DNA from: Euryodendron excelsum | Taxonomy: Eukaryota; Streptophyta; Magnoliopsida; Ericales; Pentaphylacaceae | Reading direction: 5' to 3' | NCBI GenBank assembly: GCA_033060915.1 | Contig: CM065399.1 | Span: 19,412,001 to 19,476,000, forward strand | Length of the DNA stretch: 64,000 bases | Shown: positions 21,581-33,179 of the stretch, in pieces | Numbering within the stretch: position 1 is the first letter of the stretch | Layout: each line of letters opens with the position of its first letter | Program-made: the position numbers and the translations under genes | Notes under the pieces: generated by a model | Databases searched by the model: none | Seen by the model: only the letters and a program-made list of their open reading frames with translations | Told to the model about the DNA's origin: nothing

Positions 21581-22897
21581 TGATCACACTCCAAAAGTGT
21601 TATCTCAAAGCCCAAATTAGTTGATTGTTAGCTATTTTTGTACATAATAGATTGGTATTTTATCCTCTGAAATGGCCTAAACATGCTTTAATCTATTTTT
21701 GCAAGCATCAGAGTTTAAACAAACAGAAAAGAAGCAGAAAATAGTCAACAAATCGATCGGCCCAATGAACAGATCGATCAGGCGATCGATCTCTCAACTC
21801 TCCGTTCGATTGGTGATGTAAAAAATCCACCAATCGCTTTACTACAACTACAGAGTTCCTCCAAAACCAAACTTCAAAAAGAGAAAGAGAGAGTTTTTTC
21901 GATTGAAAGGTGATCGTAGTCTGATCAATCGGCCGATTGATCGCTTCACCAACAAATCGATCAGTTTTCGCAGTCCCTGTTTTTAACTTACATATATAAG
22001 GCTATTTTGGACTTTTTTTTTGTGAGGGCTCTCTCTCACTCTCTCATTCTCAAACTTAGAAAAATTCATAGAAGTTGTGTTAGATATAGATCTTGTACTT
22101 TCTTTGATTTTCTTAGCATTTGCTTTCCATTTTTCTTATAACCATACACCTATCACATCTATAAAAAGCCTAGATCTATTGCTTCTCATGTCTTCTCAAT
22201 ATATCTACATGCTTTCTCTAATAGAGTTCTCTAGCTAAACTTTTCATATGGATGCAATTGTGAGGATTTACTAAGGATTACATGGCGATTGAAAGGGACT
22301 ATTCTAATTTTATTAAATGTCTTTAGATTTCTTCTTATTTACTCAATAGGAGTTGATTTATCTAGAACTCTTTGATTCATAATCATGGTTTGATGAACTT
22401 ATGGTTTGCTTCTAAGGATCTCACAAAAAATTTTCAAGTCATACTCTAATTGGGAGAGAACCCAAGGTTTTTAAGTCTAAATTTTCTGAATCAACGATTC
22501 ATAGAGAGATCCTTGATTTGAGTTATCTAAACTCTCTCTTCAATCCCATGTGAGAATTGGTAGATTGGATTAATTGTATCTACAATCCTCTTAAAACCCA
22601 TTTAATTCTCTAGTTGATCAATTTGAATTGCAAGTTGTTAGAGTTAATTAGGTCTAATCATTTTGCTCTAGTTGATAATTGCTTACAAATTAGCCAATCA
22701 ATTCCCAAAACTCCTATAAATTTTCGGTCTAATTTTGGTTACCATAGATTTTATTCTCTACTTGGTTTTAGCAATTTGGTCTTATAGTTCCAAAATATCA
22801 TACTTCGTGCTGATTGTTAGATTTGCACAAATCCCTTGGAAAGAACGATCTGAAACTTAACCAATAAAATTACTTTGTGACCACTTGCTCTTGAGTG
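21581..22897 (+). repeat. Athila-like 3' LTR
   Basis: Starts TGATCACACTCC. U3 holds a cluster of GATCGAT-type palindromes (21752-21965), then a TATA box (TATATAAG at 21993-22000), then a CT-rich leader and a long AT-rich U5. The 3' end, near CTTGAGTGCA, is judged from the point where DUF247-like sequence begins and is uncertain by tens of bases. No primer site follows, consistent with a 3' LTR or solo LTR. Confidence 0.5.
21752..21965 (+). promoter_or_regulatory. GATCGATC palindrome cluster upstream of TATA
   Basis: ATCGATCG (21752), GATCGATC (21784) and a perfect 20-bp palindrome GATCAATCGGCCGATTGATC (21923-21942), with further ATCGATC half-sites, all within 210 bases upstream of the TATA box at 21993. 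Confidence 0.6.
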
Positions 22898-23041
22898 CAT
22901 GTTTAGATGTGAATCACCATATTGCCCTCATAGATTGCCTCATCAATTCTCCAAACGCCAGTCAGTTACTTCGCTGCCGTGGAGTTATTATTAATCAAGT
23001 AGCTGACGACCACTGGCAAACCTATGTAGAGACCAAGGGGG

Positions 23042-23073
<32 letters not shown>

Positions 23074-23489
23074 AGATTTTTGAAATTGTACTTAGGCTCT
23101 ATAGTTTTTGCATATTTATGATAAAGATTAGTGCTTTGGCCCCCTTTAGGTTCTAGAATTTCTATTTATATCCCATAATTTTTTTAATTTTTAGGATAAG
23201 AATTTGAGTATTAGTCCCCTAAAATTCAAAACAATTTCCTTCATTCCTTGAAGTTTTAAAATTTTTTATCTTGGCCCCTCAAAAAAAGGACTTTAGTTAT
23301 TTTAGTATTTTCAATGGCTTGAATAAGCATTTTGGGGGACGTCGAAACGAGTGGATGGCAACTTTAAGGCGAAAGTACTTCAACAATCCATGGGCATGGG
23401 TTTCATTTCTTGCTGTTGTCTCATTGCTTATGCTCACCGTGGTGATACAAACTATCTTTTCCAGTTTCTCTCTTAATCTGAAATAAGAT
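22885..23489 (+). pseudogene. DUF247 pseudogene, 3' part
   Basis: 22885-23032 reads IDCLINSPNASQLLRCRGVI and INQVADD, matching the DUF247 motif seen in the better copy as LDWLINSSKDVELLRRSGII. After an interruption of about 270 bases containing a 27-base C run, 23340-23486 reads ATLRRKYFNNPWAWVSFLAV ending in a hydrophobic membrane segment, the usual DUF247 C-terminus (WATLRR.YFN.PWA.. then a transmembrane helix). The N-terminal two thirds are missing, probably lost with or behind the Athila-like LTR that abuts on the left. The family is a plant-specific membrane-associated protein of mostly unknown function. Confidence 0.7.
23035..23300. mobile_element. Inserted repeat with poly-C tract inside DUF247 pseudogene
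   Basis: Separates two DUF247 segments. It begins GGGGGCGGCG followed by 27 consecutive C (23047-23073) and contains TTAGTCCCCTAAAATTC and CTTGGCCCCTCAAAA. Such G/C-run-bordered AT-rich sequences are common in non-autonomous plant DNA elements, but no clear terminal repeats or target duplication could be fixed, so the type is open. Confidence 0.35.
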
Positions 23490-23993
23490 GGATTTGTCAA
23501 TCAGTTAAGTTGTTGCTTGAAAATTTCATAAGCAATAAATACATTTCAATCAGCTGAGTGTTATTTATTTTTATTATTTTTTTATTTCTTGTTCATTTTG
23601 AAAATGCATTTGGTTCGTTGTCATTGAAAATAACAAAAAAAAAACTAACTAAAAATTCACTTGGTTCGTTGTTATTGAAAACGCTCTTCACAAAGTGGGT
23701 TAAAAATAAGTAGTGTTCAAGAAACACAAGAGTATAGTTTTCTATTCTCTACTATTTTTAAGTTCTTCAGGCAGGATTACTAAAAGGACCAAAAGTACCA
23801 TTTTCTCCCAATTTTTAGACTTTTGAGGATAAATAATTATGATAAATGTATGCTAAAAATTACACCGTACAAGCCCTTAGTTCCATTCCCTCATTGCCAA
23901 GAAGAAGAAATTAATTGACCTTTACTAGAATTTGCAATAGCAGCATGGATGAAGTGAAATATATGATATTGCCTTCTAGCAGAAAGAGTTTGG
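23490..23993. other. Flank of DUF247 pseudogene, ending in TSD TTTGG
   Basis: AT-rich non-coding sequence. The last five bases (TTTGG, 23989-23993) match 35731-35735 and form the target-site duplication of the copia element. Confidence 0.7.
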
Positions 23994-24473
23994 TGTAAAC
24001 TTCAAAACAGATCATAATATTGACCTAGATTATATGCGAATATAGGAACTTAATAGGAAACAAAACTGAATGCGGAAACTTACCTGTTTGCTCCATGATT
24101 TCACGAATCCCTTTGGAGCGGCGATTAATCTCGAACAAGGCTTCTTGAATGTTGGTCTTCCTCTCTGTATCTACTACTGTATGATGGAATTTTATGGAAA
24201 ACTATCTGATGATTGTGGGAAGACAGGGGAGCTAGCCTCTATATATATAGGAAAACCCTAGCCACATTGGGCCCTTCCATAAAAGGCTCAATTGGCTAAT
24301 TAGACCCACACTAATTACCGTCAACCCACATTGATAATAGATGCACACTAGCCCATGTATAATAGATCACAACCTTATTGGGCTTATCATGTTTCTCTCA
24401 TCCAGACTTGGGTCCAACCCGTGTTTAGAAAACACCCACAAATAATGTGGGCTCAATCAAGAATAATCTAACA
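23994..24473 (-). repeat. Copia 3' LTR (480 bp)
   Basis: Runs TGTAAACTTC...AATCTAACA on the plus strand (TGTTAGATT...CA on the element strand). It shares about 280 bases with 35451-35730. Next to it on the right, TTCTCCCACTTGAG is the complement of the polypurine tract. Confidence 0.85.
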
Positions 24474-24487
24474 TTCTCCCACTTGAG
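24474..24487 (-). other. Copia polypurine tract
   Basis: Reads CTCAAGTGGGAGAA on the element strand, directly before the LTR start TGTTAGATT. This is the usual tract and position for TNT1-like copia elements. Confidence 0.75.
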
Positions 24488-24626
24488 CCAACATTAATTG
24501 TAGAAACAAAATTTGAAAAACGACTCTCGGGTTAGAACATGAAAAATAACTGTATGTGGCCACAATTTTTAAAAACCAAGTAGAATGAGAAACAACACCT
24601 AAAACAATCCGGTCCAACAAAGCTAT

Positions 24627-27600
24627 TGTAAGCACCCCATTTTTGACCGCTCGGTAGTCTACACTCCGCCCAGACTTGTTTTCAAGTCATTGTGGGCATA
24701 TTCCAATCGAAAATCGATTTTCTAAGTCCAAATCCTGTCTGTCCATTGCTTCGCGGGCCCACCAAGCCCAAATAGAGGCAAAATGACCAAAATGCCCTTG
24801 GGGGCATTGTCCTTTCCTTTCCAACCCCTCTCTCGAGACAGTTTATTCCTCAAGACGGTTCCAATCCAGGCACGTCTTTTGTAAGACGGTAAGACCCCTT
24901 TCCAATCCCTCTCTCGAGACAGTTTATTCCTCGAGACAGTTCCAATCCAGGCATGTCTTTTCGAAGATGGTAAGTCCCCTTTCTAATCCCTCTCTAGAGA
25001 CAGTTTATTTCTCAAGACGGTCTGAGTAGCGAAACTACTCACAAAACCGTTAGAGTAGCGGAAATACTCACAAATAAGTCGATATAGGGAATTGCCAACA
25101 AACCCCTATGTCACGACGACTGCCGTCAGAGTGGTGGAAGCACTCAAAACCCAGGTCAACACCAGTGTCTGTTAGCCCACTTCGGTGAAAAATGACCAAA
25201 CTGCCCTTTGGACCTTTTCCGAGACTTTCTGGTCAAGATGACCATTTTGTCCCTAGGCATCCGAATGCCCAGGGGACCACACCGGCTCTGGGTATCAAAC
25301 CGGTAACCTTCTGAGATTGCTTTTTATAGTATTCTCAACCTTCCTTTACCTTTCCGGATCGTTCCAAGTCAGTTCCGGCCAACCCAGTACAAAATGACCG
25401 TTTTGCCCCTAGTGAGTCGGTCTCCTTTATTGGCCACACCGGCTCTGGGTATCAAACCGGTAACCTCTTGAGACTACTTTTTATAGTGATCTCAACTCCC
25501 CTTTACCTTTCTAGATCACTCCGAGTCAATTCCGGCAAACCCGATGCGAAATGACCGTTTTGCCCCTGGTGGGCCGGTCTCCTTTTCCGACCACGCCGGC
25601 TCTGGGAATCAAACCGACAACCTCTGGGAACATTCTGAATAATGTTTTCAGATCCCAAGTCTTCTTCCGGGACAGTCCGAGTCTGTCCCGACAGTTTCCT
25701 TGTCCGATTGACTGTTTTGCCCCTAAAGGGCCGGTCAATCCTTCTGACACATCCTATCCTCACTTTTCAAGTCAAATATCTCCAGGACACTACTCTAAGT
25801 GTTCTTGCTCTTTTTCGACCTTTCGGGTTGTCCCCGGTCGTCCAAAATCCTTCCCAGACTTTCCGGAGTCACTCCTAGTGAAGACAAGCTAAAGATTGCA
25901 TGGTAGTCACTAGTACAGGCGCCCAAATCTAGTCAAAGATACGTTGCTTGCTGACCTTAAACATTTCCAAAATGGTTGGCGCCACTAGTAGTGGCACCAA
26001 GCCAAAAAATGGCCTGGCGCCACTCCTAGTGGCGCAAGTGTAAACTTTGGCCTGGCGCCACTGCAATAGGCGCCAATGTTGTCCAACCTCTATAAATACA
26101 GAGCCTCCTCCAACGTGAAAAGGATCTGCAAACTCAACCTAAAAATCATATAATTTGATACACAGAACTCGAGCACCTCAAAAACCCTAGTTTCTTTAGG
26201 GTTTCCAAACCCTAGCCATCATACACTAAACCCTAGCCTCCTATACACTCAAACACACCCCCATACACTCATACACTAACCTTCAACCCTCCCTTGAAGA
26301 CTTGAAGAGCTGCAACCTAAAGCTTGAAGACAACTCTTGAAGACTGAAGGTGAAGATCAAGACGAAGACCGAAGACCGAAGAAAGCAAGGCGGGCAAAAT
26401 AACAAGACATACGGTAGGCTCCCTATTTAAATTTCCACACCTCCCCCCTCTCTCTTCTCTCTCCTAACCCACTTGAATTTTCTCTATTTTAATCCCCTAT
26501 CTCTTTCCCCCTCTTTCTTTGCATGCTTGAAACAAGGGGATTCCCAGTCCATGTGTAGGACTAGGCTATTGGAGAGTCACCGTGTCATGGGCTTTCTTCT
26601 AGTCTAACCAGAGACCACGTGGGTCCGACCCCCTTGATTATGTGGTGAAGCCTTAGCCTTGTATGTTCACGATCCCAAAATTGCATTGTGCATATCATGA
26701 TCTTGCATCTTCCAAAATTCGTTTTCAAATTCGTTTTCAAAATCATTTTCAAACTTGTTTTCAAAATTGCATCAAAACCTCTTTTTCAAAAACTTGTTTC
26801 CAAAACCACAATTCTAGGGTGATTCTAGCATTTCCATGGCTAGGATTGCTTTAGGAAAGTGCTACATTTAAAGTGACCAATATGGTCCATATTTTCAAAT
26901 CTTGTTGTTTTCAAAACCACTTTCCTAAAGTGGTTCTAGCCTTCTTATGGTTAGAATCACTTTAGGAAAGTGAGATCTCTTACACCTTCCAAAAAACTCT
27001 CCTTTCAAATCCTTCTTCCTTAAAATCTCTTTTTCAATATACTTTCCTAAAACTCTCATTTTCGAAATTGTTTTTCCAAAAAACTCACTCCAAAATCTAT
27101 TTTTCAAAACTCTCTTTTTCAACTCCTTTCCGAAACCCTTTCTCCTCAAAATTCACTTTCTAAAAACATTCCCTAAATTCAATTTCCTAAAAACTCTCTT
27201 CAACAATCTCCTTCCCAAAAATCTTTCTAAAAAACTCTTTTTCCAAAATCTTTCTTCTAGGAACTCCTCTCTAGGATTTTTCTTCCAAAAACTTGTTTCC
27301 AAAAACAAACCTTTCCAAAAACTCCTTCTCTTTAAAATCTTTATCCGAAAACTCCATCTTCAAATTCACTTTCCAAAACTCCTCCCTAGGATTCCTTTCT
27401 AGAAAACTTTCGTTTCCAAAAACGCACTTTCCAAAAATCCTTTTTCCTTGGAGCCCAAGTCAAACCCTAGAACCCACAATTAGGAAACCTTAATTTTCTT
27501 CCCAAAAACATGGTTTTCAAACTTTGCTCCAAACCTAGGTTTCCAAAATCTCTCGTTTTCTACATCCAAACTATACATATTTCCAAAACCTCTTTTCTAC

Positions 27601-29424
27601 GTCAAAACTATAGCCTTTCAAATCTAGGGTTTCTAAAACTTTCCTTTTCCAAATCTTTGTCAAATCAAATATTCCCTTTAGGAAACCAAATTCAATCTCC
27701 CCATTTAGGAAACTAGATTCCATCCTCCGTTTTTGGAAACAAAATCAAACCTTCTCTTTTAGAAGCAAAATCCAACCCTTTCCTAAATCCAAATCTTTCC
27801 TAGTGCAAATATTTCCTAATCTTCCATTTTCCTAAATCTTAAGTTTCCAAAACTTGAACATTAAATCTTTCCTAAAATTCTAAAATTCAAATCTTTCTTA
27901 AATCTACCCCTTTCCAAATCTTAATTTTTCAAATCTAAGTTTTTAAACCTTTCCTAAACTCAAACCTTTCCTAATCTCAAGATTTTCTAAAATTCAAACT
28001 CTAAAACTTTCTAAATCTTAAACTTTCTAAATTTCAAATCTTTCTAAAATTCTAAGCTTTCTAAATTCAAAACTTTCACAAGTTAAATCTTTCTAAACCC
28101 AAATCTTTCTAAATTCTGAACTTTCTAAATTTCAACTCTTTCTAATTTCAAACCTTTCCAAATTCTAAACTTTCCAATTTTCAAAACTTCCTAATTTCAA
28201 AACCTTTCTTAACTCAAAACTTTCCTAACTCTAAACTTTCCTAAAATGACACTTCCCTAATTCGAACCTTTCCTAATCCGAACTTTTCCTAAATTCAATC
28301 CAATCTTTCCAAATCTTTCCAAGTCAAATCCAATCTTTCTTAATCTCAAGTCCTTTCTAAATTCTTTCTTTCCTAAGTCTAGGTTTCCTAAAACCAAGTT
28401 TTCCAAAGTCAAGTCTTTTCAAATCTTCAAATCCAAATTCAATCTTTTCAATTCCAAAAATTCCAAATTCCAATTTTCAATCATCTATTCAAAGTTCAAT
28501 CTCTTAATCTTCCAATTCAATTTCCAATTCAATCTCCATCTTCAAATCAACTCTTCTATTTTCAATCGGACTCTTGTCCGAACTACGACTAAGCTGATTC
28601 CTCCAAAGGGATACGTAGGCAACCTTCATAGGTGCGGTCACAACACTTTTCAAACTTTCAATTCCACCCTCATGGGTGTGGTCACAACTTCTTTCAAATT
28701 TCAAATTTCTCCATATTTTCTAATTCTCAAATTCTAAAATCTTTTCGAATTTCCAATTTCAAATCTCTATTTTCAATTTCGAAAATCTTCTTTTCAAATT
28801 CAAACTTCTATCTCTTTCTTTTCAAATTAAATCAAATCTCTTTTCAAATCTATTTTTAAATCAACTCTCTTTTATTGCACTTGTATATCATGCATCATGT
28901 TTTTCTAAACATTGTTTTTTTAAAAGCGAATAGGATTGAATATTAGTTAGTTAAAGACTCTCATAGGTGAATCTAGGGTAGATTGACATGTAGGTACCGA
29001 AAGGGTGGGGTAGGGTGATGGCTTAGTGCGTCTTCCCTACACGTAACCAACCTCCGAACCCAGGATCACTAATTTCAAAGACCAAAAAAGAGTTATTTTT
29101 CAAAAAAGGGCTAAATGTTTTCCAAAGGTTGCCAAATAGCCTGTTTTTCTTAAAAACCCTCTCTTGAGGTGGTATTTTCAAAATCGTTTTCCAAAAACCC
29201 TAAGTGTAGTCTTCGGATTATTCTTAGTTTTTAGGTAACCTAACTGACCTTAATCAAGTTAGGTGGTGACTCCGAATATTTTTGAAAAGCCTTTTGTTCA
29301 AATCAATTTTCAATTCAAACCTAGTCGCACTCATTCTTCTAGGAGGGTGAGTTCTAACAAGAGAGTACAACATTTTTTCCACTTGTGTGAGTATTCCTCG
29401 AGTGCGAAAAATCTGAGCGCGACA
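24627..29424 (+). repeat. Solo LTR B, Ogre-type (4.8 kb), nested in copia element
   Basis: Complete TGTAAGCACCCC...GCGCGACA LTR flanked by a perfect 5-bp duplication GCTAT (24622-24626 and 29425-29429). Copia sequence continues on both sides, so it inserted after the copia element. Parts: short hairpin minisatellite (about 25024-25150), about 155-bp repeats (25285-25620), palindromes (25977-26037), TATA (26091-26098), AAACCCTAG leader, G-poor tract (26690-28550) and conserved block (about 28560-28625). No internal region remains. Confidence 0.92.
26091..26098 (+). promoter_or_regulatory. LTR TATA box, solo LTR B
   Basis: TATAAATA, 54 bases downstream of the TGGCGCCACT/AGTGGCGCAA inverted repeat at 26015-26037. 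The layout is identical to the other copies. Confidence 0.7.
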
Positions 29425-29429
29425 GCTAT

Positions 29430-29910
29430 CAATATCGAACCAAGACAGCCATTACATTATTAGTCCATGCAAGACCACTCATGATTACAAACACTAATAA
29501 CTCTATCGACATGGATCAAATGTGGTAGTGTGGTGGGAAAAAGCACTCCGTATGTGATCTGATAATAGTGCTAATCCTCAATCAGTCCTCAAATTCTCTT
29601 TAACTGTATACTCATTCAATAAGCAAGAGAATTCCAATGGTTTCAAATGAAACCCATATGTCTTGCACAACTGTCTCGAGATAAAGTTATGGTCCAAACA
29701 CAAGACATATCCTAAATTGCTTAAGTCACACCAAACTTAAGACTATTAATAAACTGAATCATGAATACATTAATCCATATGATATGCAAGTATCAGAAAT
29801 ATATTCATGCATAAATGGCATCAAACACAATCATAAAGATAACCATCAAATAACCAAAAAAGGTCTCAATACATAAGATCTGTCAAATAATGTAAAGAAA
29901 ATAACTCCCA
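29430..29910 (-). other. Copia 3' untranslated region
   Basis: Resumes copia sequence after the GCTAT duplication. AT-rich and without coding capacity, it lies between the RNase H stop and the polypurine tract once the solo LTR is removed. Confidence 0.6.
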
Positions 29911-30432
29911 CTAACCAAGCACATCAAATGACCCAATTACACCCATGTTGAAAACATGTCTACCAAAGGTAATAGGCTTGGGTCCCTTGGTCAAAGGGTC
30001 TGCCATCATCTGTTCTGTATCTATGTGCTCAATGATGATATCACATTTCCTTACCAAATCGCTAACAGACAGATACTTAATCTCAATATGCTTTGACCCA
30101 CTAGAAGTCTTATTATTCTTAGAAAAGAATACAGCTGCACTATTATCACAAAAGATCTTCAGTGGTCTAGAAATGGAATCAATCACCTTAAATTCTGTAA
30201 TAAAATTTCCCAGCCAAACAGCTTGGATTGCAGCTCCAAAACAAGCCACAAACTCAGCATGCATAGTGAAAAAAGCTGTAAGAGTCTGCTTGACACTCTT
30301 CCATGAAATAGCTCCTCCAGCTAGCATAAAGACATATCCGGAGATAGATTTCAGGTCATCCACACATCCAACAAAATCTGAATCTGAATAACCAATAACC
30401 TCAAGATTGTCTACTTTTCTATATACAAGCAT
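29911..30432 (-). pseudogene. pol: Copia RNase H domain
   Basis: Open segment of 173 codons. It carries the copia RNase H signatures in order: YSDSDFVGCVDDLKSISGYV (first catalytic Asp), ISWKSVKQ, HAEFVAC (catalytic Glu), WLGNF, CDNSAA (catalytic Asp), then KHIEIKYL and MADPLTKGP near the C-terminus. All key acidic residues are present. It is separated from the RT part by a break at about 30440, so the polyprotein cannot be read through. Confidence 0.9.
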
Positions 30433-30447
30433 ATAATCTTTCGTTCT

Positions 30448-31500
30448 TTACAAATACCTCATTACTTTCTTTGCAGCTACCCAATGGTCCAAGCCAGGGT
30501 TAGAAAGATATCTACCAAGAACTCCCACAGCAAAAGCAATATCTGGCCTAGTACAAACTTGAGCGTACATAAGACTGCCAACTGCACTAGCATAAGGAAT
30601 GTTTTGCATAGCTTTTACTTCCAAATCATTCTTGGGACATTGACTCTTACTGAACTTGTCACCCTTGGTAATAGGAACATCACTAGCTCTACAGTTCTGC
30701 ATACTAAACCTCTCAAGTACTCGACTAATGTACCCCTTCTGAGAAAGCCCCAGTATACCACGAGATCTATCACGAATGATTTCAATACCCAAAACAAAGG
30801 AGGCCTCTCCAAGATCTTTCATATCAAACGAATTAGACAACAGCATCTTAGTCTCATCTAAAAGACTTAAGTCACTGCTAGCAAGTAGAATATCATCAAC
30901 ATAAAGAATAATGAAAATAAATTTTCTCCTACTGACCTTGAGATATATGCACTAATCAACCTTGTTTCCCACAAAACCCAAGGAAATGACAATCTCATCA
31001 AACTTCAAATACCATTGACGTGAGGCTTGCTTCAAACCATAAATAGATTTCTTCAACTTACATACCATGTGCTCCATGCCTTCTTCCTTGAAACCTTCAG
31101 GTTGCACCATATAAATCTCCTCACTTAGGCTACCATTCAGAAAAGCAGTCTTGACATCCATTTGATGAAGTTCTAAATCATAATGAGCCACCAAAGCCAT
31201 GACAATTCTGAATGAATCCTTAGATGAAACTGGAGAGAATGTATCATTATAATCAATGCTTTTGCTTTGAGTAAACCCCTTTGCAACCAATCTAGCTTTG
31301 AAACGCTCAACCTGGCCTTTAGTGTCTTTCTTTGTCTTGAACACCCACTTGCAACCAATAGCCTTACGGCCAACTGGAAGATCAACGAGCTCCCAAACTC
31401 CATTATACGTCATGGAACACATCTCATCCGTCATAGCATCCACCCACATGCCAGACTGGGGACTCGAAATCGCACAAGCATAAGTCACTGGATCAACCAC
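30448..31500 (-). pseudogene. pol: Copia reverse transcriptase domain
   Basis: Two open pieces. 31500-30952 reads WELVDLPVGRKAIGCKWVFK, then KARLVAKGFTQ, then MDVKTAFLNGSL, then KLKKSIYGLKQASRQWY, all standard RVT_2 motifs. A stop near 30950 follows. The frame resumes with YVDD at 30892-30903 (the polymerase active site), then LSNSFDMKDLGEASFVLGIE, PYASAVGSLMYA and RPDIAFAVGVLGRYL. The catalytic residues survive, but stops and frameshifts make it non-functional. Confidence 0.9.
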
Positions 31501-31563
31501 AGGACCTACTTCATAGTCACTCTCACCAAGATAAACAATAAACTCATCAGATATAGCAGGTCT

Positions 31564-32752
31564 TCATTGTCTTACTGATCTCCTCACAGGTACCTCTGGA
31601 ATAGGCTCAACAGGATCAACAGGATCAGGAGCATTAGCAGCAATGGGTGCATTAATCCCCAGCTGCTCCTGATCAATTCTATCCACAGGTGTAGGCAAGA
31701 CAAAAGTCTGAACATTAGGCAAGGGGATAGGCACCACCTCGCTTTGCCTATCAACATCAAGCTGCTGTGGGGTCTCCAAATCAGCTGTATCATGCTCCAA
31801 AAACTTAGCTGTTTGAGACTCAACAATCTTAGCACCAGGCGTAGGACAGTAGAACCTGTATCCCTTAGAATGATCTGGATACCCAATGAAGAAACAACGA
31901 GTGGCTCTAGGGTCAGTTTTTCTCTCAAAAGGGTTATATATCCTAACCTCTGCTGGACAACCCCAGACACGAAGATGGTTAAGGCTAGGCTTTCTACCAG
32001 TCCACAATTCAAAAGGTGTTTTAGGAACAGACTTGCTGGGAACCCTATTGAGAATACAAGGTAGACTTAATGGCATCACCCCAGAGATATGTAGGCAAAT
32101 TACTCATACTCATCATACTCCTCATCATGTCTTTAAGGGTGCGATTACGCCATTCGGCCACACCATTCTATTCAGGACTTCCAGGCATAGTATATTGGGC
32201 AACAATCCCACATTCTTGCAAGTATTTGCCAAACGATCCCATATGCTGTCCAGTGACATCATGTCTGCCATAATACTCACCCCCACGGTCAGACCTAACA
32301 ACCTTAATCCTTTTGGTCAATTGATTCTCCACTTCTGTTTTAAAGATTTTAAACTTTTCAAGTGCATCAGATTTCTCTTTAATTAGGTAAACATAGCCAT
32401 AACGAGAGAAATCATCAATAAAGGTCAAAAAATATTTATTTCCACAAAAGGTAGAGGAATAAGGTCCACTAATATCAGTGTGTATGACTTCTAAAAGGCC
32501 ACCGCTCCGTGTTGCACTTTTCTTCCTAGTCTTGGTCAATTTTCCCCGAATACAGTCAACACAAGTGTCTAGGTCTCCAAAATCAAGTGATATAAGGATG
32601 TTATCTTTAATTAGCCTTTGAATTCTTTCTTTAGAAATGTGACCTAGACGCTTATGCCATAACATAGAAGACTGGTCTTTAATTCTAGGTCTCTTGGATA
32701 CACTATTTTCAACATGGAAGGAGGCACACTCATTATCTTGTTTTAATTTCAC
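31564..32752 (-). pseudogene. pol: Copia integrase (GAG-pre-integrase, core and C-terminus)
   Basis: N-terminal zinc-binding pattern WHKRLGHISKERI...CVDCIRGK, then catalytic core residues in HTDISGP, FIDDFSRYGYVYL and RSDRGGEY. A TAG interrupts the core after PGSPE, where the family normally reads through to NGVAERRNRTL. NGVAEWRNRTL follows directly. The C-terminal part (32079-31564) has TPFELWTGRKPSLNHLRVWG, CFFIGYPDHSKGYRFY and a Pro/Val-rich linker to RT. Confidence 0.9.
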
Positions 32753-32824
32753 CCTGTATAATCCATCAGATAAAAAACCATGTCCAACAATTTTGGAGTT
32801 GTAAAATAAATCAACCAGGCCATT

Positions 32825-33100
32825 TTAAAATTGAAAAACATATCCAAGTTTGTCCAAAGAAGAAATAGAAATTAAATTCTGTCTAAAAGATGGTACATAG
32901 GCAGTGTTTTCTAACATAAGTTGAAAACTAGTTTCTAAATTTAAAATAGCATCTCCTATGAACTCGACCATAATTATGCTATCATCTCCAACTCTAAGCT
33001 TGGCCTCACTCTCACTTGGCCTCCGCTTGCTTCTGAATCCCTGCAAAGACATGGCAACATGAACGGTTGCACCACTGTCAAACCACTAAGAATTTGATGG
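32825..33100 (-). pseudogene. pol: Copia protease region
   Basis: The minus strand reads WFDSGATVHVAMSLQGF across about 33040-33095, the aspartic protease active site D-S-G-A-T. It is followed by a segment to about 32825 (VEFIGDAILNLETSFQLMLE, VPSFRQNLISISSLDKLGY), the usual copia protease C-terminal pattern. A stop splits it from the integrase. Confidence 0.85.
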
Positions 33101-33179
33101 GACACTAACGAAATTAGATTCAAAGCAAGTTAAGGCAAGTAAGTTACCTCCTTCTTGTTTCTTCTTGTTTTCTAACCAG

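Noticed and set aside
31886..32386. 166-residue plus-strand frame and others at 29945-30391 and 30484-30861
   Set aside because: Antisense shadows of the copia integrase, RT and RNase H, which are recognisable on the minus strand.
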